A stretch of DNA of 64,000 nt from Cognatundibacterium aquatile (GCF_014699135.1 NZ_JACOFT010000001.1:558001-622000); one strand, 5' to 3'; positions 1 through 8,706 are shown, counted from the first letter of the stretch. Translations and numbers: made by a program. Notes: generated by a model not told the origin, from the sequence alone.

Positions 1-2
1 CT

Positions 3-716
3 GAGCCGGAATGGGGTCATCTGGCGGCACAGCTTTTCCCTGAAGGATATGACATCGCCGAAGAAAACTCAGTGTTATCAGGCACTGCGCAAATGAATAG
101 CGCAACCGTCAGAGTTATGGGTACGACAAATCACACCGAAATCGGAGTGGAAATCGCTCTGAAGCAGGCACAACTGGTGTTGATGACGATGCGTGATTAT
201 CCAGAGCGACCGATTTTGTTGCTGGTCGATACGACGGGGCAGCGTTTGCGTCGCAGGGATGAAATGCTGGGCATCCAACGATATATGGCGCATCTGGGAA
301 AATGTATAGAATCAGCGCGGCGAAACGGACATAAGATCGTCGCTTTGGTCTATGGGCAGGCCTTATCCGGAGGTTTTGTCAGTAGCGGCATGATGGCAGA
401 TGCTTGCTACGCACTACCTTCGTCAATAATCAGAGTCATGGATTTATCTGCCATGGCGCGCATTATGAAAATTCCACCGGAAACGCTTGCCGGGTTGGCG
501 CAATCTCATCCGGTTTTTGCGCCCGGCCCTGAAAACTATCAACGCATGGGTGGCATGCAGGAAATTTGGAAAAATAATCTGGCATCTTGTCTGATGACCG
601 CATTCGCAGATATTTCCAATGAAGATTTACGTATGTCGCACGGCGCCGCACGAGGTGGGCGTGTTATGGCACAAAAAGTCGTTGATGCCGTATTATTTGC
701 AGATATTAAACGTTAA
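3..716 (+). CDS. mdcE: Malonate decarboxylase gamma subunit MdcE (5' end cut by window)
   Basis: The frame is open from base 3, so the gene begins outside the window; 237 residues are visible, close to the usual full length of about 240. MdcE pairs with the beta subunit MdcD to form the carboxyltransferase-like part of cytoplasmic malonate decarboxylase, which releases CO2 from malonyl-S-ACP. The fold is crotonase/carboxyltransferase-like; the segment GQALSGGF near the middle is the expected glycine-rich oxyanion-hole region. A GTG at 72 also opens this frame, but the protein is clearly homologous upstream of it. mdcG follows after 12 bases, which supports an mdc operon for malonate breakdown to acetate or acetyl-CoA. 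Identification is from protein character and the neighbouring mdcG. Confidence 0.88.
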   Translation, partial: EPEWGHLAAQLFPEGYDIAEENSVLSGTAQMNSATVRVMGTTNHTEIGVEIALKQAQLVLMTMRDYPERPILLLVDTTGQRLRRRDEMLGIQRYMAHLGKCIESARRNGHKIVALVYGQALSGGFVSSGMMADACYALPSSIIRVMDLSAMARIMKIPPETLAGLAQSHPVFAPGPENYQRMGGMQEIWKNNLASCLMTAFADISNEDLRMSHGAARGGRVMAQKVVDAVLFADIKR

Positions 717-728
717 GGCAGTATTCAA

Positions 729-1412
729 TTGGATCAGATTGAACAATTTCAGCGTCACGATCTGGTGTGGTTATCTGATCAGGCATGGAGCGACATTTTT
801 TCCAGGCAAACGCAAAATAGCGAGGGTTTGCAACGCTGGCAACATGAGGAGTGGCCTGCTGTGGTGTTGCGCCGGGATGCGGACGCCGCCGATGATGAAG
901 TCTGTATAGGATTTGATCTGTCGCTGACGGATGGACGTAAGCCATACATATTTGCCAGAACCAGAGTCGAGTACATCATAGAGCATCAGTCGAGCTTATC
1001 GCTGAGCACGGTCATTCCGGTAGCACCTGTTGCCTGGCAAACCGCTTTACGAGAGCTGAATCTGGAGGCAACGGCTGCCGGTGTGCGCTTACGCGTGTAT
1101 GGTGCACTCGCGTTGCAGTTTTTGACGGGATTAAATTATCTCGATACGAATTCCAGAATTGACATCCTGTTTCGTCCGCAGGACCACAAACATCTTGTTG
1201 CCGGACTGACTTTATTGCAGCGTTATCGTGAACAGATGCCGCTGGATGGTGAAGTCATCTTTCCACGTGGGCAGGCGGTCAGTTGGAAGGAGTGGTTATT
1301 ATCCGATTCGGTGCCGGACGCTGCGCAGGATCAGCTTGTTCTGGTGAAAGACATGTATCAGGCACGGCTACTTCCTAAACATGTGCTGACAGAAAGTCTG
1401 CATGAAACTTAG
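729..1412 (+). CDS. mdcG: Phosphoribosyl-dephospho-CoA transferase MdcG (malonate decarboxylase holo-ACP synthase)
   Basis: This 227-residue cytoplasmic protein is expected to attach the 2'-(5''-triphosphoribosyl)-3'-dephospho-CoA group to the acyl carrier protein MdcC of malonate decarboxylase. Residues about 181-195 (DGEVIFPRGQAVSWKEW) match the conserved C-terminal block of the family, and RHDLVWL near the N terminus is also typical. The start is a TTG at 729, the only plausible one that retains the RHDLVWL block, 12 bases after mdcE. The gene closes the operon: no mdcH (malonyl transferase) follows within the window; it may lie upstream or elsewhere. A weak 5-bp hairpin (TTGCC/GGCAA) follows the stop codon without a T-tract. 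Confidence 0.88.
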   Translation: MDQIEQFQRHDLVWLSDQAWSDIFSRQTQNSEGLQRWQHEEWPAVVLRRDADAADDEVCIGFDLSLTDGRKPYIFARTRVEYIIEHQSSLSLSTVIPVAPVAWQTALRELNLEATAAGVRLRVYGALALQFLTGLNYLDTNSRIDILFRPQDHKHLVAGLTLLQRYREQMPLDGEVIFPRGQAVSWKEWLLSDSVPDAAQDQLVLVKDMYQARLLPKHVLTESLHET

Positions 1413-1538
1413 CCTTGCCGGAATGGCAAAATACAGGCATGTTCAAAGCGAAGACTGATTCGGTTTCAAATGCCCTCATCACTTGACGAGTTGATTACCT
1501 GGATCAGTCCGGACAGCTTATTTCAACGCACCTGCAGT

Positions 1539-1802
1539 TTAGTAACGACGGCGTGGCTGAGCAGAACCTGAGCCGCTGTGTTTTTCAATATGGCGGAAAG
1601 TGATGCGGCCTTTAGTCAAATCATAAGGCGACATTTCCAGTGTCACTTTATCTCCCGCAAGAATGCGGATGTGATGCTGACGCATTTTGCCTGATGTGTA
1701 GGCGATCAGTTGATGTCCATTTTCCAGATTCACTCTGAAGCGGGAGTCCGGTAAAACTTCTTCAACCAGGCCGCTCATTTCTAACAGTTCTTCTTTTGCC
1801 AT
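1539..1802 (-). CDS. infA: Translation initiation factor IF-1, second copy (87 residues)
   Basis: This is a single OB-fold S1-like protein that binds the 30S A site during initiation. The block [23 protein letters not shown] and [10 protein letters not shown] are IF-1 hallmarks. It is longer than the 72-residue IF-1 encoded at 36644-36862, with a divergent Ser/Gly/Arg-rich C-terminal tail ending RRRY. Two IF-1 genes are common in betaproteobacteria; this one stands alone and faces away from the Gtr operon, outside the ribosomal clusters. It is likely expressed under other conditions than the secY-linked copy, but nothing in the sequence proves this. Confidence 0.93.
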   Translation of the reverse strand: MAKEELLEMSGLVEEVLPDSRFRVNLENGHQLIAYTSGKMRQHHIRILAGDKVTLEMSPYDLTKGRITFRHIEKHSGSGSAQPRRRY

Positions 1803-2277
1803 TGTGGGTTCACATTCATATTAATGATTAGGTACTGTCGCTGTTGCGGCAGTTGATATAGTCCTGCAATGACATTTATTGCAGGAGCTGGTTTTACTTA
1901 TTGTTCGTACAGCGTATCCGCTGCATTAAAGAGAAAAAGATCGTTATGCGGGCCATACTTGTATGGCATTTACGTCAGAGCGTAAAGACATATCCGGAAA
2001 ATCAGCACAGGCAAGAGCCACCAATTGACGCAAAGTACTAAGCTGACGGAAGAGGATAACGGATGCCGGAAAATTTGTTTGATAATTGGACTAACTCACT
2101 TTAATGGAAGATTATACCCTGATTAGGTGGTCGTAGTCGCTTCTCAGATTTTCCTTTTCTAATCACTATTGCATTGTCTTTTACAGACAGGGCTGAGGGC
2201 GATCATAAATTTTCACACCTAAATAGACAATGCGAGGGATCGTTCTCCATTAACTGAGAGCTGGAGCATTCAGGCAG
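1803..2277. other. 475-bp intergenic region with three hairpins
   Basis: This gap lies between the divergent infA copy and the Gtr operon and has no convincing ORF. It holds a perfect 9-bp inverted repeat (TCCTGCAAT at 1862-1870, ATTGCAGGA at 1878-1886), a 6-bp hairpin (GCCATA 1952-1957, TATGGC 1962-1967) and an adjacent 6-bp hairpin (TTTACG 1969-1974, CGTAAA 1981-1986). None is followed by a proper T-tract. The region must contain promoters for both flanking genes, but I could not place them with confidence. The rest (1990-2277) shows nothing further. Confidence 0.5.
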
Positions 2278-4881
2278 GTGCCAAGTCCAATAATGTCGGT
2301 GTATGATTCTGTCATTATAAATAATGTAATCTTTATGGGTAATTTCTCATCTTTTTCTGCAGAAGTAGAAGTAAAACAGAATAACAGGCTGTGGCATCGT
2401 TGGAACAGGATTGCCACCGTAGTTTTTTTACTGACAGCAATATTGTATGTCGCCAACACTTGGTCTCCATCTTCTTACGGTATAGCGCTGGAACACTTTT
2501 TTGGTTATTCCGCAAGTGGTCCCGACCTTGGAAAACCACGTCCTATTCGCAGCGACGAATGGATAGTGGCGACGCCGCTGACACAAGCAACGGTGAATAA
2601 TCATTTCCAACGCTTTAACCAGACTTCGTTATACAAAGAAGATTTGCGCATTAATTACGGTTTGCCAGTAATGGATTGGGGCATTATTTTTAAGCCCACG
2701 ATGTGGTTGTACAAATTTGTGAATCCTGCCTATGCATACTCATTTCACTGGTATGCCATATTTAGTTTATTTATTTTTGGTTATGCATTTTTATTTCGGC
2801 AGTTGGGAGCAAGTCCGGTAATCGCCTACGGTTTGTCTTTCGGTTTGTATTTCACTGGTTTTGCACAATTTTGGTGGAGCGAGAAAGGGCCGATATTTGC
2901 CTTCTTTCCATGGGTGATTCTACCTTTGTTCTCGCGCATTTCCATCTGGGCGAAAGCATTGCTGCTCTACTGGCTGGCGGTTTGCTGGCTGCTAGTCGAT
3001 TTTTATCCGCCCATACAAATCTCTCTGGCGTTTACCGGAGCGGTACTTTTATTGGCGTACAGGCCAGAATTATTCAAATTTAAAACCTGCGTGATTCTGA
3101 TTTTAGTTGCAGGTCTCGCTTCCTTAACCACGGCAGCATATCTTTGGGATTATTTGCAGGCAACAGCACAAACAGTGTATCCAGGTGGTCGCAGTGTAGG
3201 GGGCAATCATACGTTTGATCGTTTTTTTCTTTCATGGTTTTTCCCTGCATTGAATTTTCACTGGGGATATGAGCCAACTATCGCCGCCAATATTTCTGAG
3301 TTGGGCACGGTTGGGATGTATTACTACTTGCTGATCGCTTGCTTTCTGGATTTCAGTAACTGGCGAACTCCATGGAGTGATCAAAAAACTCGTTTGCGTT
3401 TATTGATACTGGGGGCCGGCTTTTTAATGATGGCAGCATGGATGTTATTGCCTCTGCCTGATTGGGTTGGTAAACCGTTGCTGTGGAATCATGTGCAGGC
3501 TGCACGGATGCAGTTCGCAGGAGGGGTATTGCTGACTTGCCTGATGTTTGTTGCCGCGAACAGTTTTGGCTTGAAATTGTCGCTTCTCAGAGGCGTGATT
3601 CTGAGTGCGATTGTTCTGTCTACCTGGTACTGCATCAAACGTCCTGAAGACAGGAGTATTGCTGAAGAACTCGTATTTTTGTTCCTGCTAGTGATGGCCT
3701 ATGTCGGTGTTCGCAGACAATGGTTTAAGCCTCACCACGGATTAGTTACTATTTCTCTGATACTTGCTGCACTGCTATTTGGACGTTTCAATCCGTTGCA
3801 GCCAGCATGGCCGATTTTTAATCACGAAAAAAATGAAATAATCCGGAATTATGATGCATTAGCGTCAGCAAATAATGGCGTGCTTGCCGTTCAGGATTTA
3901 CCCGGTGCCACGGCAAATGGAATGGGTTTTCTATCGGTAAGTCACGTTACACCGGTTCCTCATTTGGAATTCTGGCGCAAGCAATTTCCAGAGCTATTGG
4001 CCGCGGAGCTAAATCAGGTATTCAATCGGTATTCTCACATTCATCTCACTGGTGAAATTGAAAAACCTGACTCCCCTCAACTGGACGTTATAAGAGTGCC
4101 ATTCAATCACTTCAGTAGAGCCGGTCATTTACCGGCTCACTACGTTAATTTCAGTTCTTTGCCCGATAAGAAAGATGGCGAATTTAAAGTTGAAATTAAG
4201 GATGATAAGCAACTTGTGTTGAAAGGATGGGCACCTTGGCAGGGGCCGCTGTTAGAGCATGCTCTGGAGATCATGATCCCCCCCGTAACCATTGGCGAAC
4301 CAAAAAATGAAATGATGATGCGCCCGGATCTGCCGATGAATACCAATCACCAGGTCTCCGCATTAAATGGGTTTACGCTGCGCATTCCAGTGAATGGTAA
4401 CGTCTCTTCGCTGTGCCTCGTATCACTGGACATCTCGACTGGTCGTCGAATCTTGTTGAATAATCCAGAAGGTTTGCCTTATTGCGACTTGAACAAAAAA
4501 AAACGCAGCTTGCCGGCTGACTATGTCAAATTCAATTCCTTGCCAAACGAAAAAGATGGTTATTTCAACGTCGAAACAACGAAGGGCAAGCAACTGATAT
4601 TGACAGGATGGGCTGCCTGGAAAGCGCCACTGCAAGAGCACGCACTCGAAATCATGGTTAGTCCGGGGGCAAATGGTGCGCCTGTGCACGAAATGATGAT
4701 GCGCTCAGATTTACCGATTAACACGAATAATCAGGTTCCGGCAATGAATGGATTTACTCTGTCCATTCCTGTGACTGGCAAAATCTCCTCACTTTGTCTT
4801 GTATCACATGACGTCGGCACAGGCCGTCGGGTATTGTTGAATAACCCAGTAGATTTACCTTATTGCGAATTAAAAAAATGA
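2278..4881 (+). CDS. Large polytopic membrane protein of a Gtr-type glycosylation operon (GT-C-like)
   Basis: This 867-residue protein has an N-terminal cytoplasmic stretch, then roughly a dozen hydrophobic segments up to about residue 520, then a soluble C-terminal part. The early block KPRPIRSDEW in the first periplasmic loop contains an acidic pair, as expected for GT-C glycosyltransferases that use polyprenyl-linked sugars. Residues about 622-741 and 749-867 are two copies of one module, about 65% identical by my count, period 381 bp (127 residues); shared blocks include EHALEIM, EMMMR.DLP.NTN and SSLCLVS. I do not recognise the module. The stop overlaps the next start as ATGA, so it is translationally coupled to the GtrB-like gene. 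By analogy with gtr clusters it is the specific transferase; the sugar and acceptor are unknown. The GTG at 2278 is the longest start; ATG at 2293 or 2335 is possible. Confidence 0.75.
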   Translation: MPSPIMSVYDSVIINNVIFMGNFSSFSAEVEVKQNNRLWHRWNRIATVVFLLTAILYVANTWSPSSYGIALEHFFGYSASGPDLGKPRPIRSDEWIVATPLTQATVNNHFQRFNQTSLYKEDLRINYGLPVMDWGIIFKPTMWLYKFVNPAYAYSFHWYAIFSLFIFGYAFLFRQLGASPVIAYGLSFGLYFTGFAQFWWSEKGPIFAFFPWVILPLFSRISIWAKALLLYWLAVCWLLVDFYPPIQISLAFTGAVLLLAYRPELFKFKTCVILILVAGLASLTTAAYLWDYLQATAQTVYPGGRSVGGNHTFDRFFLSWFFPALNFHWGYEPTIAANISELGTVGMYYYLLIACFLDFSNWRTPWSDQKTRLRLLILGAGFLMMAAWMLLPLPDWVGKPLLWNHVQAARMQFAGGVLLTCLMFVAANSFGLKLSLLRGVILSAIVLSTWYCIKRPEDRSIAEELVFLFLLVMAYVGVRRQWFKPHHGLVTISLILAALLFGRFNPLQPAWPIFNHEKNEIIRNYDALASANNGVLAVQDLPGATANGMGFLSVSHVTPVPHLEFWRKQFPELLAAELNQVFNRYSHIHLTGEIEKPDSPQLDVIRVPFNHFSRAGHLPAHYVNFSSLPDKKDGEFKVEIKDDKQLVLKGWAPWQGPLLEHALEIMIPPVTIGEPKNEMMMRPDLPMNTNHQVSALNGFTLRIPVNGNVSSLCLVSLDISTGRRILLNNPEGLPYCDLNKKKRSLPADYVKFNSLPNEKDGYFNVETTKGKQLILTGWAAWKAPLQEHALEIMVSPGANGAPVHEMMMRSDLPINTNNQVPAMNGFTLSIPVTGKISSLCLVSHDVGTGRRVLLNNPVDLPYCELKK
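4135..4878 (+). repeat. Tandem in-gene duplication, 381-bp period
   Basis: Two adjacent copies of a 127-codon unit (starting near 4138 and 4519) encode the C-terminal modules of the large membrane protein. The proteins are about 65% identical over 120 positions by hand count, so the duplication is old enough to have diverged but still in register, with no frameshift. Confidence 0.85.
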
Positions 4882-5825
4882 CCAAATTGTTACCCCGGAT
4901 AGCGATTCTGATACCGTGCTATAACGAAGAATTAACGGTGCCAAAAGTAATCCGCGATTTTCAGGCTGCGGTTCCTGCAGCGAGTATTTACGTGTTTGAT
5001 AATAACTCCCGTGATAAAACAAAAGAGGTGGCTGCTGCCGCAGGTGCAATCGTGGTGGATACACCCTTGCAAGGGAAAGGTAATGTCGTGCGCCGCATGT
5101 TTGCCGACGTCGAAGCAGATGTTTATCTGATGGTCGATGGAGATGCAACTTACGATGCCAGTTGCGCCAACAAATTAATAGCGAAGCTGTTAAATGAGCA
5201 TCTGGATATGGTTGTTGGTTGCCGCGTCGATCAGGGGCAGGCAGAAAACTATCGCCCAGGGCATCGTTGGGGTAATCAGTTGTTAACAGGCGCTGTCAGG
5301 AGTGTTTTTGGCGGCAAATTCACCGATATGTTATCCGGATACCGTGCATTCTCCCGACGCTACGTGAAGTCGTTTCCCGCATTGACTAAGGGCTTTGAAA
5401 TTGAAACCGAGCTGACAATACACGCGCTGGAATTGCGTATGCCGTATGGCGAGGTCACGACTCCCTACGGTGCACGTCCGGAAGGCTCGGAGAGCAAACT
5501 CTCTACTTACCGCGATGGCTTTCGTATTCTGAAATCCATTATTCGTTTTTATATGATGGAGCGACCATTTGCTTTTTTCGGCATCATCAGTCTGCTGTTG
5601 ACATTGCTGTCGCTAGGCTTAATTGGTCCGGTGGTTCTGGAATTTTATGAAACCGGGTTGGTGCGCCGATTGCCGACAGCGGTTTTGAGCGTAGGTGTGA
5701 TGTTGTCCGGCTTATTGTCGCTTCTTTGCGGTTTATTACTCGACAATGTCACCCGCGGACGGCATGAAATGAAACGCCTTGCTTATTTGTCGGTTGCCCG
5801 TTTTGCTGAGCGGTACGACGCGTAA
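4878..5825 (+). CDS. GtrB-like family 2 glycosyltransferase (polyprenyl-phosphate sugar synthase)
   Basis: The 315-residue protein has an N-terminal GT-A domain (ILIPCYNEE at about 8-16, DNNSRDKT, and the metal-binding VDGDATY at about 88-94) followed by two C-terminal membrane segments separated by a short loop. This is the layout of GtrB/DPM1-like enzymes that transfer a sugar from a nucleotide sugar to undecaprenyl or dolichyl phosphate on the cytoplasmic face. The conserved MLSGYRAFSRRYVKSFP and GFEIETEL blocks fit. The ATG at 4878 overlaps the preceding stop; a TTG at 4863 is an alternative but lies inside the upstream gene. It should charge the lipid carrier for the large transferase upstream, while the gene downstream encodes the putative flippase. 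Confidence 0.88.
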   Translation: MTKLLPRIAILIPCYNEELTVPKVIRDFQAAVPAASIYVFDNNSRDKTKEVAAAAGAIVVDTPLQGKGNVVRRMFADVEADVYLMVDGDATYDASCANKLIAKLLNEHLDMVVGCRVDQGQAENYRPGHRWGNQLLTGAVRSVFGGKFTDMLSGYRAFSRRYVKSFPALTKGFEIETELTIHALELRMPYGEVTTPYGARPEGSESKLSTYRDGFRILKSIIRFYMMERPFAFFGIISLLLTLLSLGLIGPVVLEFYETGLVRRLPTAVLSVGVMLSGLLSLLCGLLLDNVTRGRHEMKRLAYLSVARFAERYDA

Positions 5826-6226
5826 TGGTGAAAAAAGAATTACTGCGTTTTGCGATTGCCGGCACCGTTGGCTTCGTCGTCGATGCTGGTGTTTTATATC
5901 TGGTAAAAGACAGCCTTGGCTATTATTTGGGACGTGCACTGTCATTTTTTCTGGCAGTGTTTTGTACCTGGTTACTGAACCGGCAGTTCACGTTTCATGG
6001 AAAAGCCTCAGGCGTTTCCCCGGTTCTTGAGTTCATCCGTTATTTTTGGCTGATGCTGGGTGGCGGAGCAATCAATTATCTGACGTATGCAGCGTTGATT
6101 CACTGGTTTTCCTATATGCAGAAATACCCGGTGTGGGCGGTAGCTGCGGGCAGTGTTGCCAGTATGACGATTAACTTTCTCTCCCTGAAATATGTGCTGT
6201 ACTCGAAACAAAAAAAACACATATAA
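5825..6226 (+). CDS. GtrA-like family membrane protein
   Basis: This 133-residue protein has four hydrophobic segments and the family signatures RFAIAGTVGFVVDAGVLYL at the N terminus and LNRQFTFHG between helices 2 and 3. GtrA-like proteins are thought to flip polyprenyl-phosphate sugars across the inner membrane. The ATG at 5825 overlaps the stop of the GtrB-like gene (TAATG), making a tightly coupled three-gene operon. The protein ends in a basic tail (KQKKHI). Function is inferred from family and context. Confidence 0.88.
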   Translation: MVKKELLRFAIAGTVGFVVDAGVLYLVKDSLGYYLGRALSFFLAVFCTWLLNRQFTFHGKASGVSPVLEFIRYFWLMLGGGAINYLTYAALIHWFSYMQKYPVWAVAAGSVASMTINFLSLKYVLYSKQKKHI

Positions 6227-6334
6227 ATTCAACACGGGAGATCAAACAAGCGTTCCGTGATTGCAATTGGGGAACCGGATCGGTTGACGGTGTAACCTGG
6301 GCGGTACTATCACCGATGACGGAAGGCTGAGTTG

Positions 6335-6384
6335 GGTGTATTGACTGGTTTGGAAAAACATTGTTCCGAACCAGTCAATACACC
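6335..6384. terminator. 21-bp inverted repeat between convergent gtrA-like gene and lipA
   Basis: Arms at 6335-6355 and 6364-6384 pair over 21 bases with only one G-U pair, around an 8-base loop. It lies about 110 bp after the GtrA-like gene and 110 bp from the lipA stop, where a bidirectional terminator would be expected. The 3' flank is T-rich (ATATTTCTTC) but lacks a clean T-tract, and the stem is far longer than normal for an intrinsic terminator. Confidence 0.55.
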
Positions 6385-6493
6385 ATATTTCTTCATCCTT
6401 CGGGAAGACTGAAATTATGAGAGTTAGCGTTCAAATCAGTGCTTGTTAAAGGATTGATTCTTCTCACTAACTGCTCAATTTTCTCTTTACTGA

Positions 6494-7489
6494 TTAACTT
6501 TTTGCATCCGTTCCAACACCATGCGCTTGCTGATCTGCGTGGTATGACGAGCGCACCATTGCGCCGACGGCGGCGTGGGCGAAGCCCATTTTGTAGGCTT
6601 CTTCTTCATACATTTTGAAGACGTCAGGATGCACATAACGGCGCACAGGCAGATGATGCCCGCTTGGTGCCAGATATTGGCCTATGGTCAGCATATCGAC
6701 ATTGTGGGCGCGCATATCGCGCATCACTTGCAGCACTTCTTCATCGGTTTCACCGAGGCCAACCATGATGCCGGATTTGGTCGGCGTGTCCGGATGTTGT
6801 TCCTTGAAACGCTTGAGTAAGCTCAGTGAATATTCGTAATCTGAACCGGGGCGCGCTTCTTTGTAGAGGCGTGGCGCAGTTTCCAGATTGTGGTTCATCA
6901 CATCAGGTGGTGCCCGGTTCAGAATTTCCAGTGCGCGATCCATGCGGCCACGGAAATCCGGCGTCAGAATTTCTATGCGCGTTGCTGGCGACAATTCGCG
7001 GATTTTACTAATGCATTCGGCAAAGTGGGCCGCGCCGCCGTCGCGCAGATCGTCACGATCAACCGAGGTAATGACAACATAACTGAGTTTGAGATCGGCA
7101 ATGGTTTTTGCCAGATTCAATGGTTCATTGACGTCAAGCGGATCCGGGCGGCCATGACCGACATCGCAGAACGGGCAACGGCGTGTGCACTTGTCGCCCA
7201 TGATCATGAAGGTTGCCGTGCCTTTGCCGAAGCATTCGCCAATATTCGGGCAGGAAGCTTCTTCGCAGACCGTGACCAGTTTGCTGGCGCGCAGAATATC
7301 TTTGATTTCGTAGAAGCGGGTTGTCGGCGAACCCGCTTTCACGCGTATCCAGTCGGGCTTAGGCAAGCGTTCCATCGGCACAATCTTGATAGGAATGCGC
7401 GCAGTTTTGCTGGCACCTTTCTGTTTTTCAGTCGGATCGTAAGCAGCAGTCGTGGTGGCGGGGGATGCGGGTGTGTTGTCGGTTGTCAT
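6494..7489 (-). CDS. lipA: Lipoyl synthase LipA
   Basis: LipA is a cytoplasmic radical SAM enzyme that inserts two sulfur atoms into protein-bound octanoyl groups. The 331-residue protein has both iron-sulfur motifs: the auxiliary cluster C75-x4-C80-x5-C86 ([12 protein letters not shown]) and the SAM cluster C101-x3-C105-x2-C108 (CTRRCPFC). The C-terminal RSSYHAD carries the conserved serine that ligates the auxiliary cluster. It lies 32 bases downstream of lipB on the same strand, so the two steps of lipoate assembly are probably cotranscribed. Length matches the family with a slightly longer N terminus. Confidence 0.98.
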   Translation of the reverse strand: MTTDNTPASPATTTAAYDPTEKQKGASKTARIPIKIVPMERLPKPDWIRVKAGSPTTRFYEIKDILRASKLVTVCEEASCPNIGECFGKGTATFMIMGDKCTRRCPFCDVGHGRPDPLDVNEPLNLAKTIADLKLSYVVITSVDRDDLRDGGAAHFAECISKIRELSPATRIEILTPDFRGRMDRALEILNRAPPDVMNHNLETAPRLYKEARPGSDYEYSLSLLKRFKEQHPDTPTKSGIMVGLGETDEEVLQVMRDMRAHNVDMLTIGQYLAPSGHHLPVRRYVHPDVFKMYEEEAYKMGFAHAAVGAMVRSSYHADQQAHGVGTDAKS

Positions 7490-7521
7490 GATACGGATCG
7501 GTTCAGAAAATCAGAAAGCGT

Positions 7522-8190
7522 TTATTGAGTAACAGTCAAAAGGTGCTGCAAATGTTGTGCGAGTGTCGTCTGTACATCGGCCAGCGGAACGCTGACTCCC
7601 AGCGTCTTCATATCTACCGTTGCCAGTCCAGCATAGCCGCAGGGATTGATCCATGAAAATGGCGCCAGATCCATAGCCACATTCAGCGAAACCCCGTGAT
7701 AAGTGCAGCCATTGCCGCGCACTTTGAGTCCCAGCGCGGCGATTTTTGCGCCTTTGTACTGACCATCGCTGACATAAATGCCAGGCGCGCCGGCTTTGCG
7801 TTCGCCGGCGAGATTATACGCTGCCAGCGTATCGATAACGGCCTGTTCTATCTTGTGCACAAATTCACGCGCAAACAAGCGCGCTTTCGGGTGGCTGCGG
7901 CGCAGATCCATCATCAGATAAATCACAACCTGGCCCGGACCATGATAAGTGACTTCGCCGCCACGATCGGTCTGCACAACCGGAATATCATGCGCCGCCA
8001 ATACATGCGACTGATCTGCGCCGAGGCCGAGTGTGAATACAGGAGGATGTTCAACGATCCAGAACTCATCCGGCGTCTGCGCATAGCGCGCATCGGTGAA
8101 CGCACGCATCGCATCAAAAGTGAGCTGATAAGATTCAACGCCGCGATGGATGACGCGAGGGGAGATGGAATTAGACTGAGCTGCTTGCAT
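7522..8190 (-). CDS. lipB: Octanoyl-[acyl-carrier-protein]:protein N-octanoyltransferase LipB
   Basis: LipB transfers octanoate from ACP to lipoyl domains of 2-oxoacid dehydrogenases and GcvH through a cysteine thioester. The 222-residue protein shows [12 protein letters not shown] (about 77-88), lysine 149 in KGAKIAALG and the catalytic cysteine 184 in INPCGYAG, the expected Cys/Lys dyad. It precedes lipA in the same direction. The usual partner ybeD lies further upstream at 9891-10172, separated by a DUF2917 gene, a LysR gene and a dispersed repeat. Confidence 0.97.
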   Translation of the reverse strand: MQAAQSNSISPRVIHRGVESYQLTFDAMRAFTDARYAQTPDEFWIVEHPPVFTLGLGADQSHVLAAHDIPVVQTDRGGEVTYHGPGQVVIYLMMDLRRSHPKARLFAREFVHKIEQAVIDTLAAYNLAGERKAGAPGIYVSDGQYKGAKIAALGLKVRGNGCTYHGVSLNVAMDLAPFSWINPCGYAGLATVDMKTLGVSVPLADVQTTLAQHLQHLLTVTQ

Positions 8191-8320
8191 AGAACGCTAG
8201 TGTAACATCGCTGCGCGACGAATTCTGCTTTTAGCGCCGCCAGCAATTGTGGCATGTATTGCGTGGCGCCGCTTGCCGAGGAGTCTCAGTGAGCGCGTTT
8301 CGACAAGTTAATGCGTTCCC

Positions 8321-8360
8321 AAAAAAATAAAGATCACGCGGACATCCCGGTGATCTTTAT
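8321..8360 (-). terminator. Intrinsic terminator after the DUF2917 gene
   Basis: Inverted repeat arms at 8327-8337 and 8350-8360 form an 11-bp stem (ATAAAGATCAC with GTGATCTTTAT). Read on the minus strand the stem is followed by a run of T residues (complement of A 8321-8327). It lies just below the stop of the minus-strand DUF2917 gene. Confidence 0.85.
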
Positions 8361-8382
8361 GCTGAAACACTGGCTACGTTGA

Positions 8383-8706
8383 TCAGGCAAAAACGTGGCT
8401 GATTTTTTGCGTCAGTTTTTGCCATTGGAACGGGAATCCTGCATTTTTTGCTGACGCTTGTTGTGGCTGGGTTGCTGCCACGGATGCGATGCTGCTATTT
8501 TGCTGATCGGCTTCAATCACCACCAGACGGTGAGCAGGTACTGTTACGGATTCGCCAGCGCTCAGCCAGAAATCTTCGTCTTCACCTGCAATCGTCAGCC
8601 AGACACGGCCAGCTGTAACGGTGAATGTTTGCGCTTGTTCACTTTGGCCTGAAACGGTGTCGCCCGCAGTGATAGTGAATGATGGTTTTGCGAAATTAAT
8701 TGTCAT
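8383..8706 (-). CDS. DUF2917 domain protein, small cupin-like
   Basis: This 107-residue protein of unknown function has a compact beta-rich N-terminal part (residues about 8-70, including GRVWLTIAGEDEDFWLSAGESVTVP) typical of DUF2917, then a Ser/Ala/Gln-rich linker and a basic aromatic tail. There is no signal peptide. It is divergent from a GcvA-type LysR regulator 188 bp away, a common arrangement in Burkholderiales that suggests regulation by that protein, and it has its own terminator. No catalytic residues are recognisable. Confidence 0.8.
   Translation of the reverse strand: MTINFAKPSFTITAGDTVSGQSEQAQTFTVTAGRVWLTIAGEDEDFWLSAGESVTVPAHRLVVIEADQQNSSIASVAATQPQQASAKNAGFPFQWQKLTQKISHVFA

Noticed and set aside
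6890-7528. 212-codon plus-strand ORF opposite lipA
   Set aside because: It is antisense to lipA with all its iron-sulfur motifs; no start signal.
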